In this document: piece after piece, positions 31,416-41,046 of the stretch | Layout of the letters: every line of letters begins with the position of its first letter | Numbering within the stretch: the first letter of the stretch is position 1 | NCBI GenBank assembly: GCA_947503135.1 | Contig: CANNCQ010000014.1 | Coordinates: forward strand, 1 to 60,868 | Length of the DNA stretch: 60,868 nucleotides | Direction: 5' to 3' | Origin: an uncultured Aquimarina sp. | GTDB taxonomy: Bacteria > Bacteroidota > Bacteroidia > Flavobacteriales > Flavobacteriaceae | The notes under the pieces: generated by a model | What the model saw: only the letters and a program-made list of their open reading frames with translations | What the model was told of the DNA's origin: nothing | Database searches by the model: none | Position numbers and translations under genes: made by a program

Positions 31416-32873
31416 CTATTTTAATTGAAATTCAGGTAGACGGATCAGATATTGAAATAGAAGAACCATTTGCCATGGTACACTCGGGTAATCTAACGTC
31501 CATATTCCATTAGTAAAATATTCACCTGGTATAAAATCGGTTTTAAATATGTCGGTAGCGTCTGTATAATTTGCTTCCGAGTTTAAACCTTTCGGCAGAA
31601 AAGTATCGATTACACTTCTTACAATTGTACTTACATCTTCACTACCGTTAGCAACTGACTTTACAAAATCTCTGAGTGCTTCTCTATTTCCATTATTTTC
31701 GTTCCAAACACGCCAAACATTATTCATCACAATATCCCACCGTGAAGTAAGTGTACTTGTATTAATCCAATCATAATCGCCTTGCCAGCCAGCAACATCT
31801 ACAGGTTGAAAATACCGCTGACCAGCATTACTAATTTGCCAATATAATCCAATATTATCGTCATCTAAAATAGGAAAACTAGTTACTTTCAAAAAATTAA
31901 TATTGATATCATAAGGACTTTTAATTAATGTAGCAAGTGCTCTATCATCAAAAAAATGTTCGCTTTTAAAAAGTTTTCGAAGAATTGGTTCTAACTCAAA
32001 ATTTTCTTCAAATTCAATAGCTAGTTCATCAATTATTAATTGATCAACTTCAGGACTTATAAAATATTTATAAATTTTCTGAATTATGAATTTAGCTATT
32101 AAGGGTGCTTTTTCTTCAAAAAGAATATCAATAGCCTGATCATAATTCCAATTTCCTATTCTTCCAAATATGTTTTTCTCAGAATCATTAAAGGTATTTG
32201 GATCAAATTTAATTTGCTCGCAATAATCACCTAAATTATAACCCGTAAGTGCTTTTGCTGTTTCTTCTATATCTTGTTGTGTGTATCCATTATTTTCTCC
32301 TAAAGTAAATAACTCGTACAACTCACGCGCGTAATTTTCGTTGGGTTTGTTTTTTTTATTCGACTTTCCATTTAAAAAGACAAGCATCGCATTGGTAAGC
32401 CCTATTTTACGAACAAATTCTTTAAAATTCCCTAAACTGTATTGTTGTAAGGTATGGTAATATTCAAACATATAACTCGCGCAGTTGTATGCAGAATGTT
32501 GTGTTACAAAATGATTATGCCAAAAAAGGGTTAGTGTGTCTCTTAAATTGTTGTTTCTAGCGTCTTTAACTGCCTGAGCAAACATTTCTTGTTTATGCTC
32601 TTGATTTATTTCTTCAAAATCAAACCCTTCATTAACAAGTTGCTCTCTTCCTTTACCTGCCCATTCTGGTGCTGGTGTAGGCAATAAGTTTTTAGCTTCA
32701 TCAACTAAAACATCTACAATTTCTTTTGGTGTTTTTGTAAGCGCTACTCTAATAATTTCGGGTGTGGCTCCAAAAGTTAACCTTCGGTACAAATGTTGAG
32801 CCCTTTCAATATTCCATGGGTTATCCGTTGAAGGTTCAAAAACTTGAAGTGAACTTAAATTACAATTTTCCAT
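31416..32873 (-). CDS. DUF1800 family protein
   Basis: The 485-residue protein fits DUF1800 by AQHLYRRLTFGATPEII near the N-terminus, LTLFWHNHFVTQH and the ENYARELYELFTLGENNGYTQQDIEETAKALTGY segment in the middle. I see no signal peptide or lipobox, although its partner DUF1501 protein is clearly exported. It may be co-exported with the partner, or begin at an overlooked upstream codon. Function is unknown. The gene is first in the pair. Confidence 0.9.
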   Translation of the reverse strand: MENCNLSSLQVFEPSTDNPWNIERAQHLYRRLTFGATPEIIRVALTKTPKEIVDVLVDEAKNLLPTPAPEWAGKGREQLVNEGFDFEEINQEHKQEMFAQAVKDARNNNLRDTLTLFWHNHFVTQHSAYNCASYMFEYYHTLQQYSLGNFKEFVRKIGLTNAMLVFLNGKSNKKNKPNENYARELYELFTLGENNGYTQQDIEETAKALTGYNLGDYCEQIKFDPNTFNDSEKNIFGRIGNWNYDQAIDILFEEKAPLIAKFIIQKIYKYFISPEVDQLIIDELAIEFEENFELEPILRKLFKSEHFFDDRALATLIKSPYDININFLKVTSFPILDDDNIGLYWQISNAGQRYFQPVDVAGWQGDYDWINTSTLTSRWDIVMNNVWRVWNENNGNREALRDFVKSVANGSEDVSTIVRSVIDTFLPKGLNSEANYTDATDIFKTDFIPGEYFTNGIWTLDYPSVPWQMVLLFQYLIRLPEFQLK

Positions 32874-32990
32874 ACAAACTATTTCGCAGTATTAAAATTT
32901 AGAAGCTATTCTTGACTAAAAAACACTATAAATTACGAAATATTATTTGAGTAATAGCTCACTACATAAGTTTTAACTTTTCAAAATCAA

Positions 32991-33617
32991 CTACTTACTC
33001 AAAACGATATGTTTATCAAAAATTTCTAATGATTTAAAACCAAAATATTTTTTGATAAACTCTAAACTTTTTTGAGTGTATAGGGTTACGTGAGTAGGAT
33101 CGTTTTTGTACCACCATTTTTCAAAGTTTAAATCTAAACTATATAAACTAGTTTTTAGAATAAGCATTCCGTTAGGTAACAGCATATCGTATAATTGTTG
33201 AAATACCTTCCTTGGTTGGTACAAATGCTCTATCACTTCGCAGCTAGTGATGTAATTATATTTTAAAGCCAATAAGGATATATCATTAAAATAAAAAGGA
33301 TCATATCCTTTAACAGCGTATCCGTTTTGCTCTAATACATATTTTACAATTTCGGTTTTGCCGCATCCAAAATCAAGACCGGTGTGTTCTTTATTAAAAT
33401 GTGCTATCACGTGATCTGTAATTGGCTTTACAAAATTTTGATAACCAAGAGCTGTGACATCATCGCTATGTAAATCATATCGTCCTTTTTCTTCTTGATT
33501 ATTTAGGTAATAATCTGGGTGTAACAATACGGTCTCACAATTACCACATATATAAAACGCTCTTTCCTGATGTTCAGAAAAGAGCGTGGTTTTAGTTTTG
33601 CATAAAGTACAAATCAC
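32991..33617 (-). CDS. class I SAM-dependent methyltransferase with zinc ribbon
   Basis: The 208-residue protein has an N-terminal zinc ribbon (CTLC at residues 3-6 and CGNC near 24-27). The Rossmann methyltransferase core follows, with the SAM-binding motif GLDFGCGKTEIV, acidic GYDPFY and the post-motif SCEVIEHLYQPRKVFQQL. Relatives act on small molecules or sugars; the substrate is unknown. It is 12 bases downstream of the DUF349 gene. Confidence 0.85.
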   Translation of the reverse strand: MICTLCKTKTTLFSEHQERAFYICGNCETVLLHPDYYLNNQEEKGRYDLHSDDVTALGYQNFVKPITDHVIAHFNKEHTGLDFGCGKTEIVKYVLEQNGYAVKGYDPFYFNDISLLALKYNYITSCEVIEHLYQPRKVFQQLYDMLLPNGMLILKTSLYSLDLNFEKWWYKNDPTHVTLYTQKSLEFIKKYFGFKSLEIFDKHIVLSK

Positions 33618-33628
33618 GTTTCAAAAAT

Positions 33629-35563
33629 TTAAAGTGATTTAATTTTTCTCCATTTTTGTTTCCATATTTCCAATTCGTCCTCGTACTTGGCTATTCGTTT
33701 ATGAACATCAGCCACCAAAGGGTTAGAGGTATCAGCATGCTTAAAAAACTGGAGGTTATTTTGGAGTTGTAAAATTTCAGATTTCACCTCATCTTGTTTC
33801 TTTTTTATAAACGTTTTTTCATTTTGTAGTAAACGCTCGTCATTTTGTGCCACAATTTCAGCTAGTCTGTTTTCAAATTTCAGAAGTTCAGCTTCTTTTT
33901 TACTGATATTTAACTTGTTAAACAAACCATCTAATACTTCACTAAATTTTTGCTCTATATCTCTCTTTTTATAAGGAACAGAACCTAACGTTTTCCATTC
34001 AGCAATTTTATCGGTAATGGATTCAATGGTGTCTAAAGCTTCGCCTTTTATGCTTTCTATAAAAGACACCTTTTTTTCATACGAAGCTTCTTGTTCTTTA
34101 TTTGCTTCCTCTTTTTTAGAACTTATTCTATCAAAATAGTAGTTACAAGCGTCTTTAAATTGCTTCCAAATTTTGTCACTATCTCTTCTAGGTACATGAC
34201 CGATTTTTTTCCAATCGTTTTGAATTTTTTTCATCAACTCTGTAGTTGCCTCAAAATCCTCACTATCCTTATTAGCTTCCGCCTGTTCAATTAGAGCTTT
34301 CTTTTTGGCTAAATTTTCTAATTGATCTCCTTTAATGGTTTTATAATATTCATTTTTTGAGCGATTAAATACACGCTCAGCCTCTCTAAATTCGTCCCAA
34401 ATAGTGTTTTTAAATTCACTAGGTACGCGCCCAGCTTTTTTAAACGCTTCATGCAATTCTTCAATTTGTCTACTTGCCTCTTGCCATTCTTTGTGAGTGC
34501 TTTTTGGTGCTGCTGTTACCACCCCTATTTGAATAATTATTTCTTTTCGAGCGATTAAATTTTCTTCCTGTTTGGCATCCTGTTCAGCAAAATAAGCCTG
34601 TCGTTTATCATGAATATCACGAGTAAGCTCACTAAATTTATCCCAAATAACTTCTTTATATTCTTTGGCTACTGGCCCTAGTTCTTCTTTCCAAATTTTA
34701 TGAAGTACTTGTAACTCTCTAAAAGCTCTATTAATACTCGTTTCCTGAACTAATTCCTTAGCTCTATCAATAATCATTAATTTTTGCTCTAGATTATTCT
34801 TGTAATCTTTATCTCTAAATTCTCGGTCTAAATGAACTATTTCATAAAAACGATCTACATGATGGTAATACGTGTTCCAAACCGTATTGTTTTTATCTCT
34901 AGGTATGGCTCCAGCCTGATGCCAATTTTCTTTTATTTCATTAAATGTAGCAAACTTTTTACTCACTGAGTTTTCATTATCAGCTACCAAAACTTTTAAA
35001 TCTTCTATAAGTTGCAATCTAGTTTTTAAATTATTTTCTAAATTGGTTTGGACATTCTTATAGTACTTATTCCTTTTATCCTTATAGTCAAAATATGCCT
35101 CGTTAAATTGCTTTTTTAACGGAGTACTGTAATAAAAATCAATTTCGTTTCCTCCTTCTTCTAAAAACGCTGCTTTACTAACTTCTGCAGCTGCATTAAA
35201 ATTTTCATTAAACTGAAACCTAATCTCCTCTACTTGATCCTTGATTAACTGAACGGGATATTTAGCTACTAATAATTTTAACTGATCTAAAAGTGCTTCT
35301 TGAGAAAGCGTTGTATAGTCTACTTCAGGAATTTCAATTACCTCTTTCTTTTTAGCTACCTCAACCTCTTGATCAACTGCTTCGCTATGATTCTCTGCTT
35401 TATTTTCATCGAAATCATCCGCTGCTGTAGTATTAGATACCGCTTCACTTATTATTTCTGTCTCATTAGTTTTTTCAACTACCGACTCAACTTCAGGTGT
35501 TGGTATGTTATTTTCAACATTTCCAGATTCCTGCAAACCTTCTTTTTCGTTCTCTACTGACAT
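33629..35563 (-). CDS. DUF349 repeat protein
   Basis: I place the start at MSVENEKEGLQES (35563; 644 residues); an earlier in-frame ATG at 35620 adds 19 residues that look untranslated. After an acidic, low-complexity N-terminus (about 100 residues rich in Glu), at least five DUF349 helical repeats follow. They are recognised by recurring W-K-x-[IL]-G-x-V/I-P-[RK] cores: WHQAGAIPRDKN, ASRQIEELHEAFKKAGRVP, WKKIGHVPRRDSD and WKTLGSVPYKKRD. The C-terminal part is coiled coil. Function is unknown; the protein is cytoplasmic. It may share a transcript with the methyltransferase. Confidence 0.87.
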   Translation of the reverse strand: MSVENEKEGLQESGNVENNIPTPEVESVVEKTNETEIISEAVSNTTAADDFDENKAENHSEAVDQEVEVAKKKEVIEIPEVDYTTLSQEALLDQLKLLVAKYPVQLIKDQVEEIRFQFNENFNAAAEVSKAAFLEEGGNEIDFYYSTPLKKQFNEAYFDYKDKRNKYYKNVQTNLENNLKTRLQLIEDLKVLVADNENSVSKKFATFNEIKENWHQAGAIPRDKNNTVWNTYYHHVDRFYEIVHLDREFRDKDYKNNLEQKLMIIDRAKELVQETSINRAFRELQVLHKIWKEELGPVAKEYKEVIWDKFSELTRDIHDKRQAYFAEQDAKQEENLIARKEIIIQIGVVTAAPKSTHKEWQEASRQIEELHEAFKKAGRVPSEFKNTIWDEFREAERVFNRSKNEYYKTIKGDQLENLAKKKALIEQAEANKDSEDFEATTELMKKIQNDWKKIGHVPRRDSDKIWKQFKDACNYYFDRISSKKEEANKEQEASYEKKVSFIESIKGEALDTIESITDKIAEWKTLGSVPYKKRDIEQKFSEVLDGLFNKLNISKKEAELLKFENRLAEIVAQNDERLLQNEKTFIKKKQDEVKSEILQLQNNLQFFKHADTSNPLVADVHKRIAKYEDELEIWKQKWRKIKSL

Positions 35564-35692
35564 TTTAAAATCAATTACTTTTGGTCTGTAAGATAATAAA
35601 ATTCTACCCCCTTGCTTCATCCTTGCTTAAACTTTTCCTAAAAGGATTCCGTTTTACAAAGATTGCCCTACTTTTAAATAAAGAAACAATCT

Positions 35693-36508
35693 GTGAAAAC
35701 TCCATTACTTGTATTTAATCACAAAGGTATTTATTGCAAACAGGCAGATGTTTACTTAGATCCCTGGAAACCTGTAGACAAAGCTATAATTACCCATGGT
35801 CATTCAGATCATAGTCGTTGGGGACATAAAAAATACATTACGCATCATAATAATGTCCTAATAATTAATCACCGTTTAGGAGAAATATCTGTAACCGGAA
35901 AAAAATACAATGAAACTTTTATCATTAATGGGGTTCAGTTTTCACTACATCCCGCAGGTCATATTATAGGAAGCTCGCAAGTACGGGTAGAATACCAAGG
36001 TCAAGTTTGGGTATTTACTGGAGATTATAAAATTGAAAACGATGGTATCTCCACTCCTTTTGAGCCCATTAAATGTCACACTTTTATAACCGAATGTACT
36101 TTTGGATTACCTGCTTTTAACTGGACTCCCCAACAAAATGTATACAACAACATTAATAATTGGTGGGCCGAAAACAAAGCCGAAGGCAAAACCTCTGTTC
36201 TCTTTGGGTATTCTTTGGGAAAAGCTCAAAGATTGTTACATGGCCTTAATCCTGATATTGGAAAAATTTACACCCATGCAGCTATCGAAAACATGAATGA
36301 AGTTATAAGAAGCATTACTCCTTTACAAAAAACACACCGAATAACTAAAGAAACTACCAAGCAAGAGCTTAAAGGAAATATTGTTTTAGCCCCTCCCAGC
36401 ACTCATGGAAGTCCATGGATACGCAAAATGGTTCCTTTTGAAACCGGAAGTGCTAGCGGATGGATGGATTTTGCAACACAAACATACAAGACAGAGGAGT
36501 ACATGTAG
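35693..36508 (+). pseudogene. truncated ligase-associated MBL-fold exonuclease
   Basis: The GTG-started frame matches the metallo-beta-lactamase exonuclease that accompanies bacterial ATP-dependent DNA ligases. It keeps the THGHSDH metal motif, LHPAGHIIGSSQV and WVFTGDYKIE, and reaches GSPWIRKMVPFETGSASGWM. There the family similarity stops: the next 14 codons are out-of-frame DUF2237 sequence and a stop. About 70-80 C-terminal residues, including the SDHADW region, are lost compared with the usual length of about 330-340. The product is presumably inactive. The junction at 36460-36470 carries the tandem repeat GGATGGATGGAT. Confidence 0.85.
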
Positions 36509-36759
36509 TGTGCGCAGTTATAACTGATGCTTTTTTAGAGTTTTCAAAATGCGGGGGTAACGACCTTATTACGCCTATTCCTCAATATAATTTTCCCGGT
36601 CTAAAAGCTAGTGACAACTGGTGTTTGTGTGCTTCACGTTGGTACGATGCTGTTAAGGCTGGTAAGGCGCCCAAAATTATCCTTGAAGCAACAAACGAAA
36701 AAGTACTGGACTTTATACCCATGGAAACCCTGCTTTTGTACGCTAATAAGAACGACTAA
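36460..36759 (+). pseudogene. N-terminally truncated DUF2237 protein
   Basis: The frame reads MDGFCNTNIQDRGVHVVCAV, then FLEFSKCGGNDLITP, YNFPGLKASDNWCLCASRWYDA and the VKAGKAPKIILEATNEK end: a clear DUF2237 (COG3651) protein. Family members start about 20 residues earlier with a conserved segment that is missing here. The first ATG lies inside the exonuclease remnant, so the pieces appear fused by a deletion. An expressed short form cannot be excluded. It is followed by the damaged helicase gene. Confidence 0.8.
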
Positions 36760-36805
36760 ACAAATTATATAAATACATTTTACCGCACGTATAGTCGCTC
36801 TATTT

Positions 36806-39275
36806 ATGACCGAAAAGGAACTGATTACTTTTGCAGAAAGCTGGTTTGCTAAACAAAACTGGAAAGCATTCCCTTTTCAAAAACAAACTTGGCGTTACTT
36901 TTTACAAGGAAAACATGGTTTGCTAAATGCTCCAACAGGAAGTGGAAAAACCATGGCTTTATGGATTCCGATAGTGTTAAATCACTTAAAAAACAACTCC
37001 CAAAAACCACACAAAACCCCTAAAGAATTACTTGCCATATGGATCACTCCGCTAAGAGCATTGTCGCAAGAAATCCAACAAGCTACCGAACGTTTTGTTT
37101 TAGAAAACAACATTCCTTTAACCGTTGGTATACGTACGGGTGACACCTCTGCTAAAGAGCGGGCTGCGCAAAAGCGAAAAATGCCTAATCTTCTAATTAC
37201 TACTCCCGAAAGTTTACAACTCTTACTGGCTTCAAAAGATTACGACAAAACATTTAGTAAAACTACTGCAATAATAGTAGACGAATGGCATGAACTTTTA
37301 GGGACAAAAAGAGGGGTTCAAATAGAATTGGCACTTTCAAGATTAAAAACAGTAGCTAGTGATTTACGAGTTTGGGGTATTTCAGCAACTATAGGAAACT
37401 TAGAGCAAGCTAGGGAGGTTCTATTAGGTAACGACCCTGAGGTGCTAAAAAACTCCGTATTTGTAAAAGCCAACCTTAATAAAAAAATAGATATGCAATC
37501 TATTATACCTAAAACCATGGATACTTTTCCTTGGAGAGGACATATGGGGTTGCATTTATTGGAAGAGGTTATTCCTATAATAAACAAAAGCAAAACAACC
37601 CTTCTTTTTACCAATACCCGATCGCAGTGCGAAATATGGTTTCAAAAAATATTAAGCGCACACCCAGAGTTTGCTGGTGAAATTGCAATGCATCACGGAA
37701 GTATTAATAAGGAAACTCGCTTGTGGGTAGAGCAAGCCATACGCAATGAAAGCCTAAAAGCAGTTGTATGCACTTCGAGCTTAGATTTAGGTGTAGATTT
37801 TGCTCCTGTGGAAACCATTATACAAATTGGAGGCCCAAAGGAGTTGCTCGCTTTTTACAACGCGCGGGGCGAAGCAACCACCAACCTAATAAAAAAAGTA
37901 TCATTTACTTTTTACCAACACATGCCATAGAACTTATTGAAGCTTCTGCATTAAAAAAAGCGGTACAAAAAATGCTGTAGAAGATCGCATTCCTTTTTTA
38001 AATTCATTTGATACACTCATACAATATTTGGTAACCCTTGCGGTTTCTAATGGTTTTTATCCTGAAGAAATTTACAATGAAGTTAAAAGTACTTTTTGCT
38101 TTCAGGCAATCACTCCCCAGCAATGGCAATGGTGTTTAAATTTTATTCACATGGGAGGACAAAGTTTACAAACCTATGACGAATATAAAAAGGTAGTTAT
38201 TGAAGATGACGGAAAATATAAAGTACTCAGCAAGTCAGTAGCTATGAGGCATCGATTACAAATTGGCACCATAGTTAGTGACGCAGTACTTACTGTTAAA
38301 TATTTAAAAGGTGGTTTTATAGGATCGGTGGAAGAATGGTTTGTTTCTAAACTTAAAATTGGTGATGTTTTTACGTTTGCTGGACGCAATTTGGAGTTGT
38401 ACCAAATAAAAAATATGCAAGTTATCGTTAAAAAATCAAAGACTAAAAAAGCCATTGTACCTAGTTGGATGGGAGGGCGTATGACTCTTTCTGCTCAAAT
38501 GAGCGAATTATTAAGAGAAGAACTGTATATCGCCTCTAATTATTTAGAAGATAAAAAATCACTTTCTAAAGAAATCAAAGCGTTATCACCTATTTTAGAA
38601 AGGCAAAATTTAGAATCGATTGTACCCAAGCCCAAGCAATTTTTAATTGAAAGTTTCAAAACACGTGAAGGATACCATACTGTTTTTTATCCTTTTGAAG
38701 GTAAATTTGTACACGAAGCTTTAGCCAGCCTTCTTGCATATCGAATAAGTTTGCTCCACCCTATTTCATTTACCATAGCGCATAATGATTATGGGTTTGA
38801 GCTATTGTCTGACCAATATTTAGAAGTAACTGAAATTTTAGATAACAATCTGTTTTCTCCGCAATACCTTCAATCCGACTTACAAAAAAGTTTAAATGCT
38901 ACTGAAATGGCACGCAGAAAATTTAGAGATATTGCTGTAATTTCGGGTTTAGTATTTACTGGATTCCCAAATAAACAAATTAAAAACAAACACTTACAAT
39001 CCAGCTCTCAATTGTTTTTTGATGTGTTTAAAGATATGGACCCTGACAACTTATTATTCCAACAAGCAATAACCGAAACTTTTGAACACCAATTAGAAAC
39101 GGGACGTTTATTAAAAGCCTTAGAGCGCATTGAGTTACAAGAAAAAGTGTGGAAAAAATGCCAAAAGGCTACACCTTTCTCTTTTCCCATTATTACTGAC
39201 AGGCTATGAGAAAAATTGTCTTCCGAAAAATTAAGCGATCGAATTAAACGCATGACCGCCTTATTGATGAAATAA
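36806..39275 (+). pseudogene. lhr: ligase-associated Lhr-type DEXH helicase, disrupted
   Basis: Homology runs through three frames. The first (36806-37930) has QKQTWRYFLQGKHG, Walker A APTGSGKT, DEWH and CTSSLDLGVDFAPVE. A one-base loss in the A-run at 37837-37839 moves PKGVARFLQRAGRSNHQP into the second frame. A second loss in the A-run at 37967-37972 moves VEDRIPFLNSFD and the rest, from before 38028 to 39206, into the third. There a TGA (39207-39209) stands where the family has Arg, and the same frame continues EKLSSEKLSDRIKRMTALLMK to TAA at 39275. Two frameshifts plus a nonsense codon point to a true pseudogene rather than sequencing error; other long genes here show none. Confidence 0.9.
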
Positions 39276-39290
39276 CATTTTAGCATATGC

Positions 39291-39318
39291 AATACACTAG
39301 CTTTATAAGTGTATTTTT
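39291..39318 (+). terminator. hairpin terminator after the helicase pseudogene
   Basis: Arms AATACACT (39291-39298) and AGTGTATT (39308-39315) around a 9-base loop are followed by TTTAT. It separates the helicase remnant from the next gene. Confidence 0.55.
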
Positions 39319-39339
39319 ATAACATAAATGCATTAAATT

Positions 39340-39987
39340 GTGACGCTACATATCCATAATCAACATTTTGAAATGCATCCTACAGGGGCTATTTTTTGGA
39401 AAGAAAAAAGCACTCTTTTAATTGCCGATGTCCATTTAGGAAAAGTATCCCATTTTAGAAAACACGGTAGCGCTATTCCGCATGAAGCAAGTTTTAAAAA
39501 TTTTGTATTGATTGATAAGGTCATTCAACAATTTAAACCGCAACAAATATGTTTTTTAGGCGATCTTTTTCATAGCGATCTTAATAATGAGTGGTTTCAA
39601 TTTGAAACTTGGAGAACAAAAAATAGTAGCATCAACATACTACTTGTAGCCGGTAATCATGACATTATCTCACCGCTGAAATACGAAAAAATTAATATTA
39701 AAGTTGTTTCCAAATGGATTTTTCAACAATTTTTATTTACTCATTATCCGGATCAAAAAGAAGGCTATTTTAATTTTTCTGGACATATACATCCCGGCAT
39801 AGAACTTAAAGGTTTAGGTCGACAACGTATTAAGCTAGCCTGTTTTCATAAAAAGCCGCATCAAATTGTACTCCCTGCATTTGGAATATTTACAGGGAAA
39901 TTTATTATTACACCCAGTAGTGATGACTTAATTTATGCCATTAGTGATAATGAAATTATTGAAATTCCCACTGCTCTTTTAAAATAG
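39340..39987 (+). CDS. pdeM: ligase-associated phosphoesterase (PdeM-like)
   Basis: This 215-residue calcineurin-like metallophosphoesterase keeps the full metal set: ADVHLGK, LGDLFHS, AGNHD, LFTHYP and GHIHPG. In other bacteria it is the fourth gene of the exonuclease-ligase-Lhr-PdeM cassette and is thought to act as a DNA nuclease or phosphatase in damage response. The start is GTG at 39340; no ATG fits. It is the only intact member of the set here. The AraC gene converges on it with an 8-base gap and no clear terminator. Confidence 0.88.
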   Translation: MTLHIHNQHFEMHPTGAIFWKEKSTLLIADVHLGKVSHFRKHGSAIPHEASFKNFVLIDKVIQQFKPQQICFLGDLFHSDLNNEWFQFETWRTKNSSINILLVAGNHDIISPLKYEKINIKVVSKWIFQQFLFTHYPDQKEGYFNFSGHIHPGIELKGLGRQRIKLACFHKKPHQIVLPAFGIFTGKFIITPSSDDLIYAISDNEIIEIPTALLK

Positions 39988-39995
39988 TTGATTTT

Positions 39996-40880
39996 TTAAG
40001 AGATTGTAAAGTTGAGTTCTTTACGATATTCGGTTGGGGTTTTTCCGGTGTGCTTTTTAAATAATTTATTAAAGTGTGAAAAATTATTAAAGCCACATTC
40101 ATAACATATTGCTTGCACACTTTCCTGCTGCTCCGATAGTAATTTAGTCGCATGCACCAATCGGTATTCATTTACAAACTGTGTAAAAGTTTTACCGGTA
40201 ACTTTTTTGAAGTTTCTACAAAAAGATGGAGGCGTCATGTTTACGTGACTGGAAATAGCATCGATGCTTATAGGTGCTTTAAAATGCGATTGTACATAAT
40301 TCATCGTTTTATTAATTCTATGATTATCCTGTGTTTCTGCTTTCATAGCAAAGCCTTCAGCATTCAAAATATCGTATTCTTTACTTTCCGCCAGTTTTTT
40401 TAAAATAAGGATAGAATCTATTATACGCTCAAAAGGGGTTTTAGTATTCATTTTTTCTATAATTCGCCCCACTTCTTTTTTTGTATTACCGTAAAAGACT
40501 AATCCTTGTTTTGCTCTATCTAGTAATTTTAATAAAGGCTTCATTTCCGAAATTTCAAAAAATGTAGCCCCCAAATAATCCGGTAAAAATTGGATTAAGG
40601 TTTCTTTACGTTTATTGGAAAAACTATCCGTAAAACCACAATGAGGTAAGTTGGCACCAATACATATTAGGTCGCCGTCATTGTAATAAGATAAGTGACT
40701 CCCTATTTGACGTTTACCAGACCCTTCGTTTACAAATACAATTTCAATTTCAGGATGGTAATGCCATGTAGGCTGATGGTTTTTGTTTTTAAAATCAAAC
40801 CTTCTGTAAATTAAAGTATTGGTAATATTAGTAGATACATGTTCTAAAGTTGGTTTTTGATATTGGGTTACTTCTTTCAT
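39996..40880 (-). CDS. AraC-family transcriptional regulator with cupin sensor
   Basis: The 294-residue protein has an N-terminal cupin-like ligand domain (TWHYHPEIEIVFVNEGSG, GDLICIGANLPHCGF). A C-terminal pair of AraC helix-turn-helix motifs follows (AISSHVNMTPPSFCRNFKKVTG and CYECGFNNFSHFNKLFKKHTG, read in parts). The family usually senses sugars or small metabolites. It is divergent from the secreted protein gene, 166 bases from that gene's preferred start, and may regulate it; I see no convincing operator repeat. Confidence 0.9.
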   Translation of the reverse strand: MKEVTQYQKPTLEHVSTNITNTLIYRRFDFKNKNHQPTWHYHPEIEIVFVNEGSGKRQIGSHLSYYNDGDLICIGANLPHCGFTDSFSNKRKETLIQFLPDYLGATFFEISEMKPLLKLLDRAKQGLVFYGNTKKEVGRIIEKMNTKTPFERIIDSILILKKLAESKEYDILNAEGFAMKAETQDNHRINKTMNYVQSHFKAPISIDAISSHVNMTPPSFCRNFKKVTGKTFTQFVNEYRLVHATKLLSEQQESVQAICYECGFNNFSHFNKLFKKHTGKTPTEYRKELNFTIS

Positions 40881-41000
40881 AAGTTATCGAATTGTTAACA
40901 ATGTATTAAATTAACTGTAAAAAAATAAAATAAAATGTTTTCGGTTAAAATAACATCAATATAAGAAAATTATGAATACTCATAAAGCACTAACCTACAG

Positions 41001-41008
41001 TACATTTG
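41001..41008 (+). promoter_or_regulatory. -7 element before the secreted protein gene
   Basis: TACATTTG matches TAnnTTTG exactly, 38 bases before the ATG at 41047. It lies inside what would be coding sequence if the upstream ATG at 40972 were used, so it supports the later start. No -33 TTG is seen. Confidence 0.45.
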
Positions 41009-41046
41009 TAATACAAACAAAAGATAACAACGTAAATTTTATACCT

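Noticed and set aside
37830..37975. Programmed ribosomal frameshifting as an explanation for the split helicase frames
   Set aside because: Two separate shifts in short A-runs without a stimulatory structure I can see, plus a later nonsense codon, fit mutation better.
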